From: Brevundimonas sp.
GTDB lineage: Bacteria > Pseudomonadota > Alphaproteobacteria > Caulobacterales > Caulobacteraceae
Direction of reading: 5' to 3'
Length of the DNA stretch: 64,000 nucleotides
Assembly (NCBI RefSeq): GCF_029945885.1
Contig: NZ_JAQSDK010000004.1
Span: 1-64,000 of the forward strand
In this document: one piece after another, positions 26,732 to 36,266 of the stretch
Numbering within the stretch: position 1 is the stretch's first letter
How the letters are laid out: every line of letters starts with the position of its first letter
Position numbers and translations under genes: made by a program
The notes under the pieces: model-generated
What the model was told of the DNA's origin: nothing
The model's input: the letters and a program-made list of their open reading frames with translations, nothing else
Database searches by the model: none

Positions 26732-27147
26732 AATCCGACCCTGTTTCCGCGCCGTTGACCCGGTGCGGTCGTTTTGCGGTCCCGGCCACAAGACCGGAAC
26801 ACCCGTTGAATAAGACACCCGTGGTCTTTGGGGTCAACGGAAGGTGGGGACTCAATCGCCCGGATGCCAGACTCTTGTCGACTCCTGTGGCTCAAGCGTC
26901 ACGGGAATTGGCCCGGAACGACTCGCGTGGCGGGCGATGTGGCTATCCGGGCGGGCCCGACGGGGCCCGGACGGGGGCCCCGTCGGGATTTTCCCGCGCC
27001 CTCGCCGTCGACTTCGCCTTGTCATCGCCCCTTTTCACCGTGTTATACAACGACGCTGCGGCGCCTGACCTCAAGCGCGGAGCCGTCGGCGCGCATCCTG
27101 AACCTTTCGGTGATGCGTTGACGTCCACTTCTGAACGGAGATTCCCT
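26732..27147. other. 416-base intergenic gap with a strong hairpin
   Basis: The gap separates divergent ntrZ and the DUF3576 gene. It contains a perfect 13-bp hairpin (left arm 26956-26968, right arm 26975-26987, 6-base loop), followed by ATTTTC. No convincing reading frame or known RNA family is seen. It probably holds both promoters, and possibly a short plus-strand RNA ending at the hairpin. Confidence 0.4.
26956..26987 (+). terminator. 13-bp hairpin followed by a short T-run
   Basis: CCCGACGGGGCCC pairs perfectly with GGGCCCCGTCGGG, and ATTTTC follows on the plus strand. Nothing protein-coding on the plus strand ends just upstream, so it may terminate an unannotated RNA. It could equally be a structured leader of the DUF3576 transcript. 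Confidence 0.45.
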
Positions 27148-27591
27148 ATGGTCCTGGTTCGCGGCGCTGCGGTCGCCCTGATCGCTTCCGGCCTGATGCT
27201 CTCGGGCTGTGGCGGCGTGCACCTGCCCGGCATGGGCCCCAAAACGGTCTCGGCCGACGCCCAGAGCGGAATCGGCGTCAACGCCTATCTGTGGCGCGCC
27301 ACCCTCGACACCCTCAGCTTCATGCCGCTGCTGACGGCCGATCCCTGGGGCGGTGTGGTCAATTATGACTGGTACACCGATCCCCAGTCGCCGAACGAGC
27401 GCTTCAAGGCCACGGTCTTCATCCTCGACACCCGCCTGCGTGCCGACGCCCTGAACGTCACCGTGACCAAGGAAGTCCGCAACGAGGCCGGCCAGTGGAC
27501 CGCTGCCCCGGTGGCCCCCCAGACCGAGACCGATCTGGAGAACGCCATCCTCACCAAGGCGCGCCAGCTGAACCTGTCCAACGCGGGCTGA
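27148..27591 (+). CDS. DUF3576-family lipoprotein
   Basis: The 147-residue protein has a lipobox LSGC at about residues 18-21. The mature part includes GIGVNAYLWRATLDTLSFMPL, DPWGGVVNYDWY and RFKATVFILDTRLRADALNVTV, the pattern of DUF3576 proteins. These are small alphaproteobacterial envelope lipoproteins of unknown role, commonly found next to leuS and lptE, as here. CGGAG precedes ATG 27148 by 7 bases. Codons upstream remain open but are not protein-like. Confidence 0.85.
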   Translation: MVLVRGAAVALIASGLMLSGCGGVHLPGMGPKTVSADAQSGIGVNAYLWRATLDTLSFMPLLTADPWGGVVNYDWYTDPQSPNERFKATVFILDTRLRADALNVTVTKEVRNEAGQWTAAPVAPQTETDLENAILTKARQLNLSNAG

Positions 27592-27654
27592 GGCCCGCTT
27601 TTTCCAAAGCCTCTCTCAGGCCACCTCCCTGGGGAGCCCTCTTCAGGATAATCC

Positions 27655-30219
27655 GTGGCCCGCTACGAGCCCAAGATCACCGAACCCCGCCAGCAGGCGC
27701 GCTGGCAGGCGGCTGACGCCTTTTCCATGCCGACAGCCGGCACCGGCCGGCCCAAATACTATGTGCTGGAGATGTTTCCCTATCCGTCGGGCAACATCCA
27801 CATGGGTCATGCGCGCAACTATGTGATGGGCGATGTCGTGGCCCGGTCCAAGCGGGCCCAGGGCTTCGACGTCCTGCATCCGATGGGCTGGGACGCCTTC
27901 GGTATGCCGGCCGAGAATGCGGCCATGGAACGGGGCGTCCATCCGGGTGACTGGACCTGGGCCAATATCGCGACGATGCGCGAGCAGCTGAAACTGCTGG
28001 GCCTGTCGCTGGACTGGTCGCGCGAATTCGCCACCTGCGATCCGGCCTATTACGGCCAGCAGCAGGCCTGGTTCCTCGAACTGTACAAACGCGGCCTCGT
28101 CTATCGCAAGGACGGGGTGGTCAACTGGGATCCGGTCGACAACACCGTCCTCGCCAATGAACAGGTCATCGACGGCAAAGGCTGGCGGTCCGGGGCCGTG
28201 GTCGAAAAGCGCAAGCTGAACCAGTGGTTCCTGCGCATTACTCAGTATGCGGACGACCTGATCGACGGCCTGGGCACGCTGGAAGGCCGCTGGCCCGACA
28301 AGGTCCGGCTGATGCAGGAGAACTGGATCGGCCGCTCCAAGGGTCTGCAGATGACCTTCGCCTGGGCCGGCGCGGCCCCGGCCGCGGCCCCGGACGGGCT
28401 GGAAATCTACACCACCCGGCCCGACACCCTGTTCGGGGCGTCCTTCATGGGGATCGCCCCCGACCATCCGATCGCCAGGGCCATGGCCGAAGCGGATCCG
28501 CAGGTCGCCGCCTTCGTCGCGGAATGCCGCGCGGGCGGCACGTCCACCGCGGACATCGAACAGGCGGAAAAGATCGGGTGGAACACCGGCCTGAAGGTGG
28601 TCCATCCGTTCGACGGGCGCGAGATCAGCGTCTGGATCGCCAATTTCATCCTGTCGGAATACGGCACCGGGGCCATCTTCGGCTGCCCGGCCCATGACCA
28701 GCGCGATCTGGATTTCGCGCGCAAATACGACCTGCCGGTCCTGCCGGTGGTCCGGCCCGAGGGAGCCGGTGACGACTTCGCCGTCGCCAATGAGGCCTAT
28801 GTCGGTCCCGGCACCCTGTTCAACTCGAAATTTCTGGACGGCCTGTCGATCGAGGCGGGCAAGGTCGAGGCGATCGGCCGGATCGAGATCGCCGGCCAGG
28901 GCGAGGGCGCGACCATCTACCGCCTGCGCGACTGGGGCGTCTCGCGCCAGCGCTACTGGGGCTGCCCGATCCCGATCATCCACTGCCCGGCCTGCGGCGT
29001 GGTGCCGGTCCCGGCCGACCAGTTGCCGGTGGTCCTGCCGCATGACGTGACCTTCGACGTGCCCGGCAATCCGCTGGCCCGGCATCCGACGTGGAAACAT
29101 GTGGCCTGCCCGGCCTGCGGCGTGGCGGCGACGCGCGAGACCGACACCCTCGATACCTTCGTCGACTCCAGCTGGTATTTCGCCCGCTTCACCGATCCGG
29201 CCGCGGCCGAGCCGATCAGCCGCGCCGCCGCCGACCATTGGCTGCCGGTCGATCAATATATCGGCGGGGTCGAGCACGCGGTCCTGCACCTGCTGTATGC
29301 CCGTTTCATCAGCCGCGCCCTCAGCGACGCCGGCCTGATGAACGTCCGCGAACCCTTCGCCGGCCTGTTCACCCAGGGGATGGTGGTCCACGAGACCTAC
29401 CGGCGCGCCGACGGCCAGTGGGTCGAGCCCACCGACGTCGACCTGGTCAATGACGGCGGCAACCGCTCGGCCCGTCAGATCTCGACCGGTGAGGTCCTGA
29501 CCATCGGCGACATCGAGAAGATGTCGAAATCGAAAAAGAACGTCGTCGCCCCGCAGCAGATCGTCGAGTCGTACGGCGTCGACGCCGGGCGATTGTTCGT
29601 CCTGTCCGACAGCCCGCCCGAGCGCGATGTGCAATGGACCACGGGCGGGGTCGAGGGTGCATCCCGCTTCGTCCAGCGGGTCTGGGCCGAGTTTGACGGC
29701 TTCAATCCCGACCGTCCCGGCGACGCCGCGGCCGATACCGCCCTGCGCCGCGAGACCCACAAGGCCATCCGCGCCGTCACCGAAGGGGTCGAGGGCTTCC
29801 GCTTCAACTCGGCCATCGCCAAACTCTATGCCTTCGTCGCCACGGTGCGGACCCACGACAAGGCCGGTGGTGCGGCCCGGCGCGAGGCCCTGTCGGCCCT
29901 GGCCCGGCTGGTCGCCCCCTTCACCCCCCACCTGGCCGAGGAATGCTGGGCCCGGCTGGGCGAGGCCGGCCTGGTGCTCGACGCGCCCTGGCCCCTGTGG
30001 GACCCGGCCCTGGCCGCCGATGACGAAGTGGTCCTGCCGATCCAGATCAGCGGCAAACGCCGCAGCGAGATCACCATGCCGCGCGGGGCCGCCGACGCTG
30101 ACGTCGAGGCCGCCGCCCTCGCCAATCCGGCCATTCAGGCCTATCTGTCGAGCAACACTGTCTCGGTTCGGAAGGTGATCGTGGTCAAGGATCGCATCGT
30201 CAATCTGGTCGTCGGCTGA
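27655..30219 (+). CDS. leuS: Leucyl-tRNA synthetase
   Basis: The class I synthetase of 854 aa has HIGH as HMGH (49-52) and KMSKS exact at 622-626. The CP1 editing domain (about 220-420) includes [22 protein letters not shown], whose Thr-rich motif and Asp deacylate mischarged tRNA. There are zinc-knuckle-like CPACG pairs (HCPACG, ACPACG) near 445 and 480. The start is GTG 27655. Its last base is shared with the first base of lptE. Confidence 0.97.
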   Translation: MARYEPKITEPRQQARWQAADAFSMPTAGTGRPKYYVLEMFPYPSGNIHMGHARNYVMGDVVARSKRAQGFDVLHPMGWDAFGMPAENAAMERGVHPGDWTWANIATMREQLKLLGLSLDWSREFATCDPAYYGQQQAWFLELYKRGLVYRKDGVVNWDPVDNTVLANEQVIDGKGWRSGAVVEKRKLNQWFLRITQYADDLIDGLGTLEGRWPDKVRLMQENWIGRSKGLQMTFAWAGAAPAAAPDGLEIYTTRPDTLFGASFMGIAPDHPIARAMAEADPQVAAFVAECRAGGTSTADIEQAEKIGWNTGLKVVHPFDGREISVWIANFILSEYGTGAIFGCPAHDQRDLDFARKYDLPVLPVVRPEGAGDDFAVANEAYVGPGTLFNSKFLDGLSIEAGKVEAIGRIEIAGQGEGATIYRLRDWGVSRQRYWGCPIPIIHCPACGVVPVPADQLPVVLPHDVTFDVPGNPLARHPTWKHVACPACGVAATRETDTLDTFVDSSWYFARFTDPAAAEPISRAAADHWLPVDQYIGGVEHAVLHLLYARFISRALSDAGLMNVREPFAGLFTQGMVVHETYRRADGQWVEPTDVDLVNDGGNRSARQISTGEVLTIGDIEKMSKSKKNVVAPQQIVESYGVDAGRLFVLSDSPPERDVQWTTGGVEGASRFVQRVWAEFDGFNPDRPGDAAADTALRRETHKAIRAVTEGVEGFRFNSAIAKLYAFVATVRTHDKAGGAARREALSALARLVAPFTPHLAEECWARLGEAGLVLDAPWPLWDPALAADDEVVLPIQISGKRRSEITMPRGAADADVEAAALANPAIQAYLSSNTVSVRKVIVVKDRIVNLVVG

Positions 30220-30719
30220 TGCGGACCCCGTCTGCCCTGCTGGCCCTGGGCTCGCTGCTGGCGCTGGGCCTGTCCGGCTGCGGCTTCACCCCGCTGTACG
30301 GGGATGCGGGGGTCGGGTCCGGCCTGTCGCGCATCGCCGTCTCGACCCCGGACACCCGACTGGGCTACCGGCTGCGCGAACAACTGGACGACGCCCTCGG
30401 CCACGATACCGCCCGCCCGCCCCTGTGGCGGCTCGAGACCGTGGTCGAACAGTCGCGTCAGCCGCTCGGTCGCCGCATCGACGATACGGCCACCCGCTAT
30501 GAACTGACCGTCCGCGGGGCCTGGACCCTGACACCGGTAACCGGCGGCACCCCGGTCGGCGGGGTCGAGGTGGTCACCACCACCTATGCCGCTGCGGACC
30601 AGCCCTATGCCGCCATTGCGGCCCAGCAGGACGGCGAGGACCGGGCCGCGGCCGTCCTCGCCCGTCGCATCCGCCTCAACCTGCTGCGCGCGCTGTCGGG
30701 GACGCCGCCGCAACCGTGA
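30219..30719 (+). CDS. lptE: LPS-assembly lipoprotein LptE
   Basis: The 166-residue protein has a lipobox LSGC (Cys21) followed by GFTPLYG, the signature of LptE, which plugs the LptD outer-membrane pore for LPS export. The rest is the alpha/beta domain ending IRLNLLRALS. The ATG overlaps leuS (TGATG) and its stop overlaps the holA GTG. leuS-lptE-holA is a common gene order in Gram-negative bacteria. Confidence 0.9.
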   Translation: MRTPSALLALGSLLALGLSGCGFTPLYGDAGVGSGLSRIAVSTPDTRLGYRLREQLDDALGHDTARPPLWRLETVVEQSRQPLGRRIDDTATRYELTVRGAWTLTPVTGGTPVGGVEVVTTTYAAADQPYAAIAAQQDGEDRAAAVLARRIRLNLLRALSGTPPQP

Positions 30720-31768
30720 TCCTGTCCAAACGCCCCGAGATCGATCGCTTTCTGGCCCGACCCGATCCGGCGATCCGGGCGATCCTGATCCACGGCAAGG
30801 ACCGCTCCGGGGTCGGCGAACGCGCCGCTGTCCTGTGCCGCGCCATCACGCCGGACCTGAACGACCCTTTCAACGTCACCCTGCTGACCGACAGCGATAT
30901 CGACGGCGACGAAGCCCGGCTGGACGAGGCCCTGACCGCCCTGTCGATGACCGGTGGCCGCCGACTGGTCAGGGTACGGCTGTCCGCAGAAAAGGCGGCG
31001 ATCGACAAGATGCTGGCCGCCGCGGTCAAGGTTCATGCCGACGGCGGCTATAACCCCGATGCCGTCCTGGTCATCGAGGCCGGCGTGCTGGGCCGGGACT
31101 CGGCCCTGCGCAAGGCCGCCGAAGCGGCCAAGGGGGCCGCTGCCATCGTCTGCTACGAGGACGAGACCGGTGATGTGGCCCGAATGACGCGCGAGGCCCT
31201 CGCCGCGGACAAGGTCGGCCTGACCTCCGATGCCCTGGACCGGTTCGTCGGCCGCCTGCCGCGCGAACGTGGGCTGATGCGCCAGGAGATCGAGCGTCTG
31301 GCCCTCTATATCGGTCCCGGCTCGGGCCGGACCATCGATGTCGAGGAACTGGAGGCCCATCTCGGGGTCGAGCCGGACGCCTCGCTCCAGGACGCCGCCC
31401 TCCAGGCCTTCGGCGGCCGCCCCGCCCCGGCCCAGTCCGGCCTGCGCCGGGCCCTGGCCGAGGGCGAAAGCCCGGTCATGGCGGTACGTCAGGCCTCGAT
31501 CCATCTGGGCAAGCTGCGCCGCATCAATGTGCTGCAGGCCAACGGGGCCAATGCCAAGGAGGCGGCCAAGGCCGCCGGCGTCTTCTGGAAACAGGAGGGC
31601 GAAATGCTGCGTCAGGCGCGCAACTGGCGTCTGGAGGACCTCGACCGGGTGCTGGACAGCATCAATACGGCGGACGTCGCCACCAAGACCACGGGCTCAC
31701 CCGACGCCCTGCTGGCCGAACGTCTGCTGCTGGAAATCGCAGCCCGGGCGCGGCGGCTGGGCCTTTAA
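30716..31768 (+). CDS. holA: DNA polymerase III subunit delta
   Basis: This is a clamp-loader subunit that opens the beta clamp. The 350-residue protein begins in MILSKRPEIDRFLARP and has ILIHGKDRSGVGERA, the degenerate P-loop-like region of delta subunits, then RRLVRVRLS and the C-terminal collar domain (GVFWKQEGEMLRQARNWRLE). GTG 30716 overlaps the lptE stop (GTGA). Confidence 0.93.
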   Translation: MILSKRPEIDRFLARPDPAIRAILIHGKDRSGVGERAAVLCRAITPDLNDPFNVTLLTDSDIDGDEARLDEALTALSMTGGRRLVRVRLSAEKAAIDKMLAAAVKVHADGGYNPDAVLVIEAGVLGRDSALRKAAEAAKGAAAIVCYEDETGDVARMTREALAADKVGLTSDALDRFVGRLPRERGLMRQEIERLALYIGPGSGRTIDVEELEAHLGVEPDASLQDAALQAFGGRPAPAQSGLRRALAEGESPVMAVRQASIHLGKLRRINVLQANGANAKEAAKAAGVFWKQEGEMLRQARNWRLEDLDRVLDSINTADVATKTTGSPDALLAERLLLEIAARARRLGL

Positions 31769-31773
31769 CGAAT

Positions 31774-31959
31774 CTAGCCCCGCTTGGAGGCCTTGCGGAA
31801 GGCCGGCTTGGCGAGGGCGGCGCTCTTGGCCGCCACCGCCCGCTCGCCGGTCTTGCCGCCGTCGAGACCGGCATGGGCCGGCGCGGCTCCGCGCTTGGCG
31901 GCGAGGACGCGCTTCAGGGCATCAGCGGCGGATTCGGGGGTCGGGATCTTGTCAGTCAT
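31774..31959 (-). CDS. Small basic protein of unknown function
   Basis: The 61-residue frame reads MTDKIPTPESAADALKRVLA followed by a Lys/Ala-rich tail (AKPAFRKASKRG). It sits between convergent holA and the parB stop. The N-terminal 20 residues look like a real amphipathic helix and similar short proteins occur in Caulobacterales, but I cannot assign a role. The codon use is normal for the window. It begins 24 bases after the parB stop on the same strand. Confidence 0.6.
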   Translation of the reverse strand: MTDKIPTPESAADALKRVLAAKRGAAPAHAGLDGGKTGERAVAAKSAALAKPAFRKASKRG

Positions 31960-31983
31960 GACGCCATTATAGCACGTCCCGGC

Positions 31984-32895
31984 TCAGGACCGCATCAGCC
32001 GTCGGCACAGATCGTCGAGCTGTTCCAGGCTGGCATAGCGGATGGTCAGCTCGCCCTTGCCGCGCCGGTCGACCAGCTGGACCTTCAGGCCGAGGGCGTC
32101 GGCCAGATCCTGCTCCAGCGACGCCACATCGGCATTGCCGCCGCTGGTGTCGCGCTCGCCACCGACCCGGGCCGGTTTGGGGCCCGCCGCCGCCTGACGG
32201 GCCAGGGCCTCGGCCTGGCGGACGTTCAGGCCCTGGGCCAGAACCTGTTCGGCCAGGGCCGCCGCATCCGGGGCGGTGATCAGGGCCCGGGCATGACCGG
32301 CCGACAGCCGACCCGCGGACACATGCTCAAGAACCCCCTCGGGGAGTTGCAGCAGGCGCAGCGTATTGGCCACGTGACTGCGGCTCTTGCCGACGATGCC
32401 CGCCACCGCGTCCTGGGTGCGGCCGAACCGCTCCATCAGCAGGGCATAGGCATTGGCCTCTTCCAGCGGATTCAGGTCGGAACGCTGCACATTCTCGATG
32501 ATGGCGACTTCCAGCACCTCGAGATCGTCCATCGGCCGGTCGATGATCGGCACCTCGGTCAACCGCGCCAGCTGGGCCGCACGCCAGCGCCGCTCACCGG
32601 CGATGATCTGCCACATCCCGTCCTCGCCGGGCTGGGCCCGCACGAGAATGGGCAGCAATACGCCCTTGTCGCGGATCGAGGCGGCCAGCTCGTCCAGCTC
32701 GGCCGCGTCGAACTGTTTGCGCGGCTGGTCCGGATTGGGCTTCAGACTCTCGACCGGGGCCATCAGCACCCCGCCCGGCGTCGGGCCGCCGCTGACGGAG
32801 ACGCTCTCGCCGATCTGTTCGCCCAGCAGGGCCGACAGTCCCCGCCCCAGGCCTCGTTGACGTTCTGACACTCTATCGATTCCGTTCTCTTGCAT
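31984..32895 (-). CDS. parB: Chromosome-partitioning protein ParB
   Basis: This CTP-dependent DNA clamp loads at parS. The 303-residue protein has the N-terminal ParA-stimulating patch RGLGRGLSALLGE (14-26), PNPDQPRKQFD, the CTP-binding GERRWRA (100-106), the ENVQRSDLNP box (134-143), a central HTH (KSRSHVANTLRLL) and a C-terminal dimer domain. ATG 32895 starts 4 bases after the parA stop. GTG nine codons on is an alternative. Convergent neighbours lie to the left. Confidence 0.96.
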   Translation of the reverse strand: MQENGIDRVSERQRGLGRGLSALLGEQIGESVSVSGGPTPGGVLMAPVESLKPNPDQPRKQFDAAELDELAASIRDKGVLLPILVRAQPGEDGMWQIIAGERRWRAAQLARLTEVPIIDRPMDDLEVLEVAIIENVQRSDLNPLEEANAYALLMERFGRTQDAVAGIVGKSRSHVANTLRLLQLPEGVLEHVSAGRLSAGHARALITAPDAAALAEQVLAQGLNVRQAEALARQAAAGPKPARVGGERDTSGGNADVASLEQDLADALGLKVQLVDRRGKGELTIRYASLEQLDDLCRRLMRS

Positions 32896-32899
32896 GGGT

Positions 32900-33724
32900 T
32901 CAGGCGGGCTGAAGCCGGCGCTGGCGCTCGCGCGCCACGACTTCACGGGCCAGTTTCAGATAGGCCTGGCTGCCGGCGCATTTCAGATCGTAGATCAGGG
33001 CCGGCTTGCCGAACGACGGGGCCTCGGCCACGCGGACGTTGCGCGGGATCACCGCGTCATAAACCTTGTCGCCGAAATGCGAGCGCACATCGGCGGCGAC
33101 CTGTCCCGACAGGGTGCTGCGGCGATCGTACATGGTCAGGACCAGTCCCTGGATCTCCAGCGACGGGTTCAGGCTCTGCCGCACCATTTCGATGGTCTTC
33201 ATCAACTGGGTCAGGCCCTCGAGGGCGAAGAACTCACACTGCAGCGGCACCAGCACCGCATCGGCGGCGGCCATCGCGTTCAGCGTCAGCAGGTTCAGCG
33301 ACGGCGGGCAGTCGATCAGTACATAGTCATACCGGGTATGTCCGTCGCGACCCTGACCCTGCAGGGCGTCCCGCAGCCGGTACGAACGACGGTCCGCCTG
33401 GGACAGTTCGATCTCGACGCCCGACATGTCGCTGTCGGCCGGGATGATATGCAGGCCGGGCACCGAGGTCTCGACCGCCGAGTCATCGACCGACCGGCCG
33501 TCAACGATCACGTCATAGATGGTGATCCGTCGTGTTTCACGTGGAACACCCAGTCCGGTCGAGGCATTGCCCTGGGGGTCCATGTCAACGATCAGGACCT
33601 TTTCACCGATCGCCGCCAGGGCCGTGCCGAGGTTGATGGCGGTCGTGGTCTTGCCGACGCCGCCCTTCTGGTTGGACACCGCGAGCACCCGGGTCTGGCG
33701 CGGGCTGGAACGGTCAGGGGACAC
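32900..33724 (-). CDS. parA: Chromosome-partitioning ATPase ParA
   Basis: This is a MinD/ParA-type ATPase that pulls ParB-parS complexes to the opposite pole. The deviant Walker A KGGVGKTT is at 20-27, with DMDPQGNASTGLG and the Walker B YVLIDCPPSLNLL following. The conserved C-terminal patch RNVRVAEAPSFGKP is present. GTG 33724 gives 274 aa and overlaps rsmG by 11 bases. Longer upstream reading is the rsmG gene in another frame. A near-perfect parS lies inside the gene. Confidence 0.96.
   Translation of the reverse strand: MSPDRSSPRQTRVLAVSNQKGGVGKTTTAINLGTALAAIGEKVLIVDMDPQGNASTGLGVPRETRRITIYDVIVDGRSVDDSAVETSVPGLHIIPADSDMSGVEIELSQADRRSYRLRDALQGQGRDGHTRYDYVLIDCPPSLNLLTLNAMAAADAVLVPLQCEFFALEGLTQLMKTIEMVRQSLNPSLEIQGLVLTMYDRRSTLSGQVAADVRSHFGDKVYDAVIPRNVRVAEAPSFGKPALIYDLKCAGSQAYLKLAREVVARERQRRLQPA
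33533..33548. other. parS site (one mismatch), inside parA
   Basis: TGTTTCACGTGGAACA matches the conserved parS sequence TGTTTCACGTGAAACA at 15 of 16 positions (G for A at 12). It is the ParB loading site type known across bacteria. It lies within the parA reading frame. Confidence 0.85.
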
Positions 33725-34346
33725 GGCGAAGACTCCGGACTTCAACGAGGCGGCCACGCGGATCACTGCGCGACACGGACAGGGCGGCATCAACCCGCCA
33801 AGTCTGGCGGGCGGCGGCCAGTTCAACTTCCGCCTTCTCGCCCTTGAGGAACAGGCCTTTCGCCCCCCGCTTGATGTAGGGTTGTGCATAACCCAGCAGG
33901 GTTTCCAGCGGGGCCAGGGCCCGGGCCGTGACGACATCGACCGACAGGCTCTGGGTCTCGGCGCGGCCGTTGATCACCGTGGCCGGCAGGTCGAGATTGG
34001 CCACGACGATCTCCAGAAAGCGGCAGCGTTTGCCCAGACTGTCGATCAGCCAGACATGGGCCCCGGGACGGCCCTTCAGAAGTATGGCCAGGACGAGGCC
34101 CGGAAACCCGGCCCCGGCCCCGAGATCGGCCCAGGTCAGGGCCTCGGGTTCGTGATCAAGCAACTGGGCCGAGTCATAGACATGGCGGTTCCAGAAGTCC
34201 GGCAGGCTGTCGGGCCCGACCAGATTCATCACCGCATTGGCCGCGACCAGCTCCTCGCGGAAAGCCTCGAGATCGGCCATCTGATCCGGCGTGGCCCCGG
34301 TGCGGGCCTGAAAGGCGGCCGCGGCCTCGGCGAGTTGACTGTCCAT
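33714..34346 (-). CDS. rsmG: 16S rRNA (guanine-527-N7)-methyltransferase
   Basis: This 210-residue Rossmann methyltransferase modifies G527 of 16S rRNA. It has the SAM motif WADLGAGAGFPGLVLA, SLGKRCRFLEIVV, and VVTARALAPLETLL. The ATG is joined to the mnmG stop (TGATG), and its own 3' end overlaps parA. This mnmE-mnmG-rsmG-parA-parB order is the classic near-origin arrangement. Confidence 0.95.
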   Translation of the reverse strand: MDSQLAEAAAAFQARTGATPDQMADLEAFREELVAANAVMNLVGPDSLPDFWNRHVYDSAQLLDHEPEALTWADLGAGAGFPGLVLAILLKGRPGAHVWLIDSLGKRCRFLEIVVANLDLPATVINGRAETQSLSVDVVTARALAPLETLLGYAQPYIKRGAKGLFLKGEKAEVELAAARQTWRVDAALSVSRSDPRGRLVEVRSLRRVP

Positions 34347-36217
34347 CAGGCGGCGACCCGGGCCTTCTTCACATACGACAACAGCGCGGTCAGGGCCCCG
34401 GGCGTCATGCCCTCGATCCGGCCGGCCTGGCCGAGCGTCAGCGGACGGACCAGGGTCAGTTTCTCACGGATCTCATGCGACAGCCCGCCGATGGCGGCAT
34501 AGTCCAGATCGGACGGGACCTGCAGGTCCTCCTCGCGGCGCAGGGCCACGGCGTCGGCCGCCTGCCGGTCCAGATAGCTGGCATAGCCCGCATCGATCTC
34601 GACCTGTTCGCGCACCGCCGGGCTCCAGCCGGTGATGACCGGGTAGGCGGACTCGAACGCCGTCAGGTCGACCCCGGGATAGGCCAGCAAATCGCGCATA
34701 CTGCGGCGCTGGCCATCGGCATTGACGCTCAGGCCGAGGGCCTGGGCCTGCTGCGGGGTGAAGCGGGTCTCGCGCACCAGACTCGCGGCCTCGGCCAGTT
34801 GGGCTGCCTTGGCGGTGAACTGCCGCGCGCGCGCCGGGCCGACGATTCCGGCGGCGATTCCGACCGGACTCAATCGTTGATCGGCATTGTCGGCGCGTAG
34901 AGTCAATCGATACTCGGCCCGGCTGGTAAACATCCGGTAGGGCTCGGTCACACCGCGCGTGACCAGGTCGTCGATCATCACCCCGATATAGGCCTGGTCC
35001 CGCCCCAGCACGATCGGGTCAGACCCGGCCGCGGCCCGGGCGGCGTTGAGCCCGGCAATCAATCCTTGAGCGCCCGCCTCCTCATAGCCCGTGGTGCCAT
35101 TGATCTGGCCGGCCAGATACAGGCCGGGACGGCGCTTGACCTCAAGGGCGGGAGTCAGCTCGCGCGGGTCGACATAGTCATACTCGATCGCATAGCCGAA
35201 GCGGAACACGGCCACGTCTTCCAGGCCCGGCATGGTGCGCAGGAAGGCCGACTGGGTCACCGGCGACACCGAGGTCGAGATGCCGTTCGGATAGACGGTC
35301 GGATCGTCGAGACCCTCGGGCTCGAGGAAGACCTGGTGGCTGGTCTTGTCGGCGAACCGCACCACCTTGTCCTCGATCGACGGACAGTAGCGCGGGCCAC
35401 GGCCCGTCAGATGGCCGCCATAGACGGCGCTTTCGCCCAGGTTGTCGGCGATGATCCGGTGGGTCTCTTCCGTGGTGTGGGTGATGCCGCAGGCGATCTG
35501 GGGCACGGTGATCCGGTCAGTCAGGAAGGAGAAGGGCACCGGGGTCTCGTCGGCGGCCTGCATCTCCAGCCGGTCCCAGGCGATGGTGCGCCCATCCAGC
35601 CGCGCCGGGGTCCCGGTCTTCAACCGCCCCATCTGCAGCCCGGCCCCGTAGAGGTCGGCGGCCAGCCCGGTCGACGGGGCCTCGCCGTCGCGTCCGGCCG
35701 GGATCCGTTCGTCGCCGCGATGGATGACGCCGTTCAGGAAGGTGCCCGTGGTCAGGACCACGGCGGCGGCGCGGATCTCGTCGCCGTCGCCGGTGACCAC
35801 GCCGATGACGCGCTGCCCGTCGAGGATCAGCCGCTCGGCGGTCCCGGCGCGCAGGCTCAGGTTCGGCGTCTGGGCCAGTTCAGCCTGCATGGCCTCGCGG
35901 TACAGGCGACGATCGATCTGGCTGCGCGGCCCCTGGACCGCAGCTCCGCGCGACCGGTTCAGCAGGCGGAACTGGATACCGGAGACGTCACCGAGACGCC
36001 CCATGATCCCGTCCATGGCGTCGATCTCCCGGACCAGATGGCCCTTGCCCAGACCGCCGATGGCCGGGTTGCACGACATCTCGCCGATCGTCTCCAGCTT
36101 CTGGGTCAGCAGCAATGTGTCGGCCCCGGCGCGTGCGGAGACCGCCGCGGCCTCGCAGCCGGCGTGACCGCCGCCGATGACAATGACGTCGAACTTCAGC
36201 TTCATGGGGCGGGACAT
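34346..36217 (-). CDS. mnmG: tRNA uridine-34 carboxymethylaminomethyl modification enzyme MnmG
   Basis: The FAD-dependent partner of MnmE in making cmnm5U34 of tRNAs has 623 aa. The dinucleotide-binding GGGHAG is at 15-20. The conserved Cys motif [20 protein letters not shown] and [13 protein letters not shown] are present, as is the C-terminal helical domain [20 protein letters not shown]. An ATG 12 bases in (MKLKF) is an equally plausible start. The parS site lies just upstream of the gene. Confidence 0.96.
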   Translation of the reverse strand: MSRPMKLKFDVIVIGGGHAGCEAAAVSARAGADTLLLTQKLETIGEMSCNPAIGGLGKGHLVREIDAMDGIMGRLGDVSGIQFRLLNRSRGAAVQGPRSQIDRRLYREAMQAELAQTPNLSLRAGTAERLILDGQRVIGVVTGDGDEIRAAAVVLTTGTFLNGVIHRGDERIPAGRDGEAPSTGLAADLYGAGLQMGRLKTGTPARLDGRTIAWDRLEMQAADETPVPFSFLTDRITVPQIACGITHTTEETHRIIADNLGESAVYGGHLTGRGPRYCPSIEDKVVRFADKTSHQVFLEPEGLDDPTVYPNGISTSVSPVTQSAFLRTMPGLEDVAVFRFGYAIEYDYVDPRELTPALEVKRRPGLYLAGQINGTTGYEEAGAQGLIAGLNAARAAAGSDPIVLGRDQAYIGVMIDDLVTRGVTEPYRMFTSRAEYRLTLRADNADQRLSPVGIAAGIVGPARARQFTAKAAQLAEAASLVRETRFTPQQAQALGLSVNADGQRRSMRDLLAYPGVDLTAFESAYPVITGWSPAVREQVEIDAGYASYLDRQAADAVALRREEDLQVPSDLDYAAIGGLSHEIREKLTLVRPLTLGQAGRIEGMTPGALTALLSYVKKARVAA

Positions 36218-36250
36218 AGGGGAAAAGGCGGCCGAAGGCCACCGGGACGC

Positions 36251-36266
36251 TGTTTCACGTGAAACC
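36251..36266. other. parS site (one mismatch), between mnmG and mnmE
   Basis: TGTTTCACGTGAAACC matches the parS consensus at 15 of 16 positions. Its last base is the first base of the mnmE stop codon read on the reverse strand. The palindromic core GTTTCACGTGAAAC is intact. Confidence 0.9.

Noticed and set aside
27643..29931. Long open frame antisense to leuS
   Set aside because: It is the mirror of a clear leucyl-tRNA synthetase gene. High GC in third positions creates such frames; its protein has no domain pattern.
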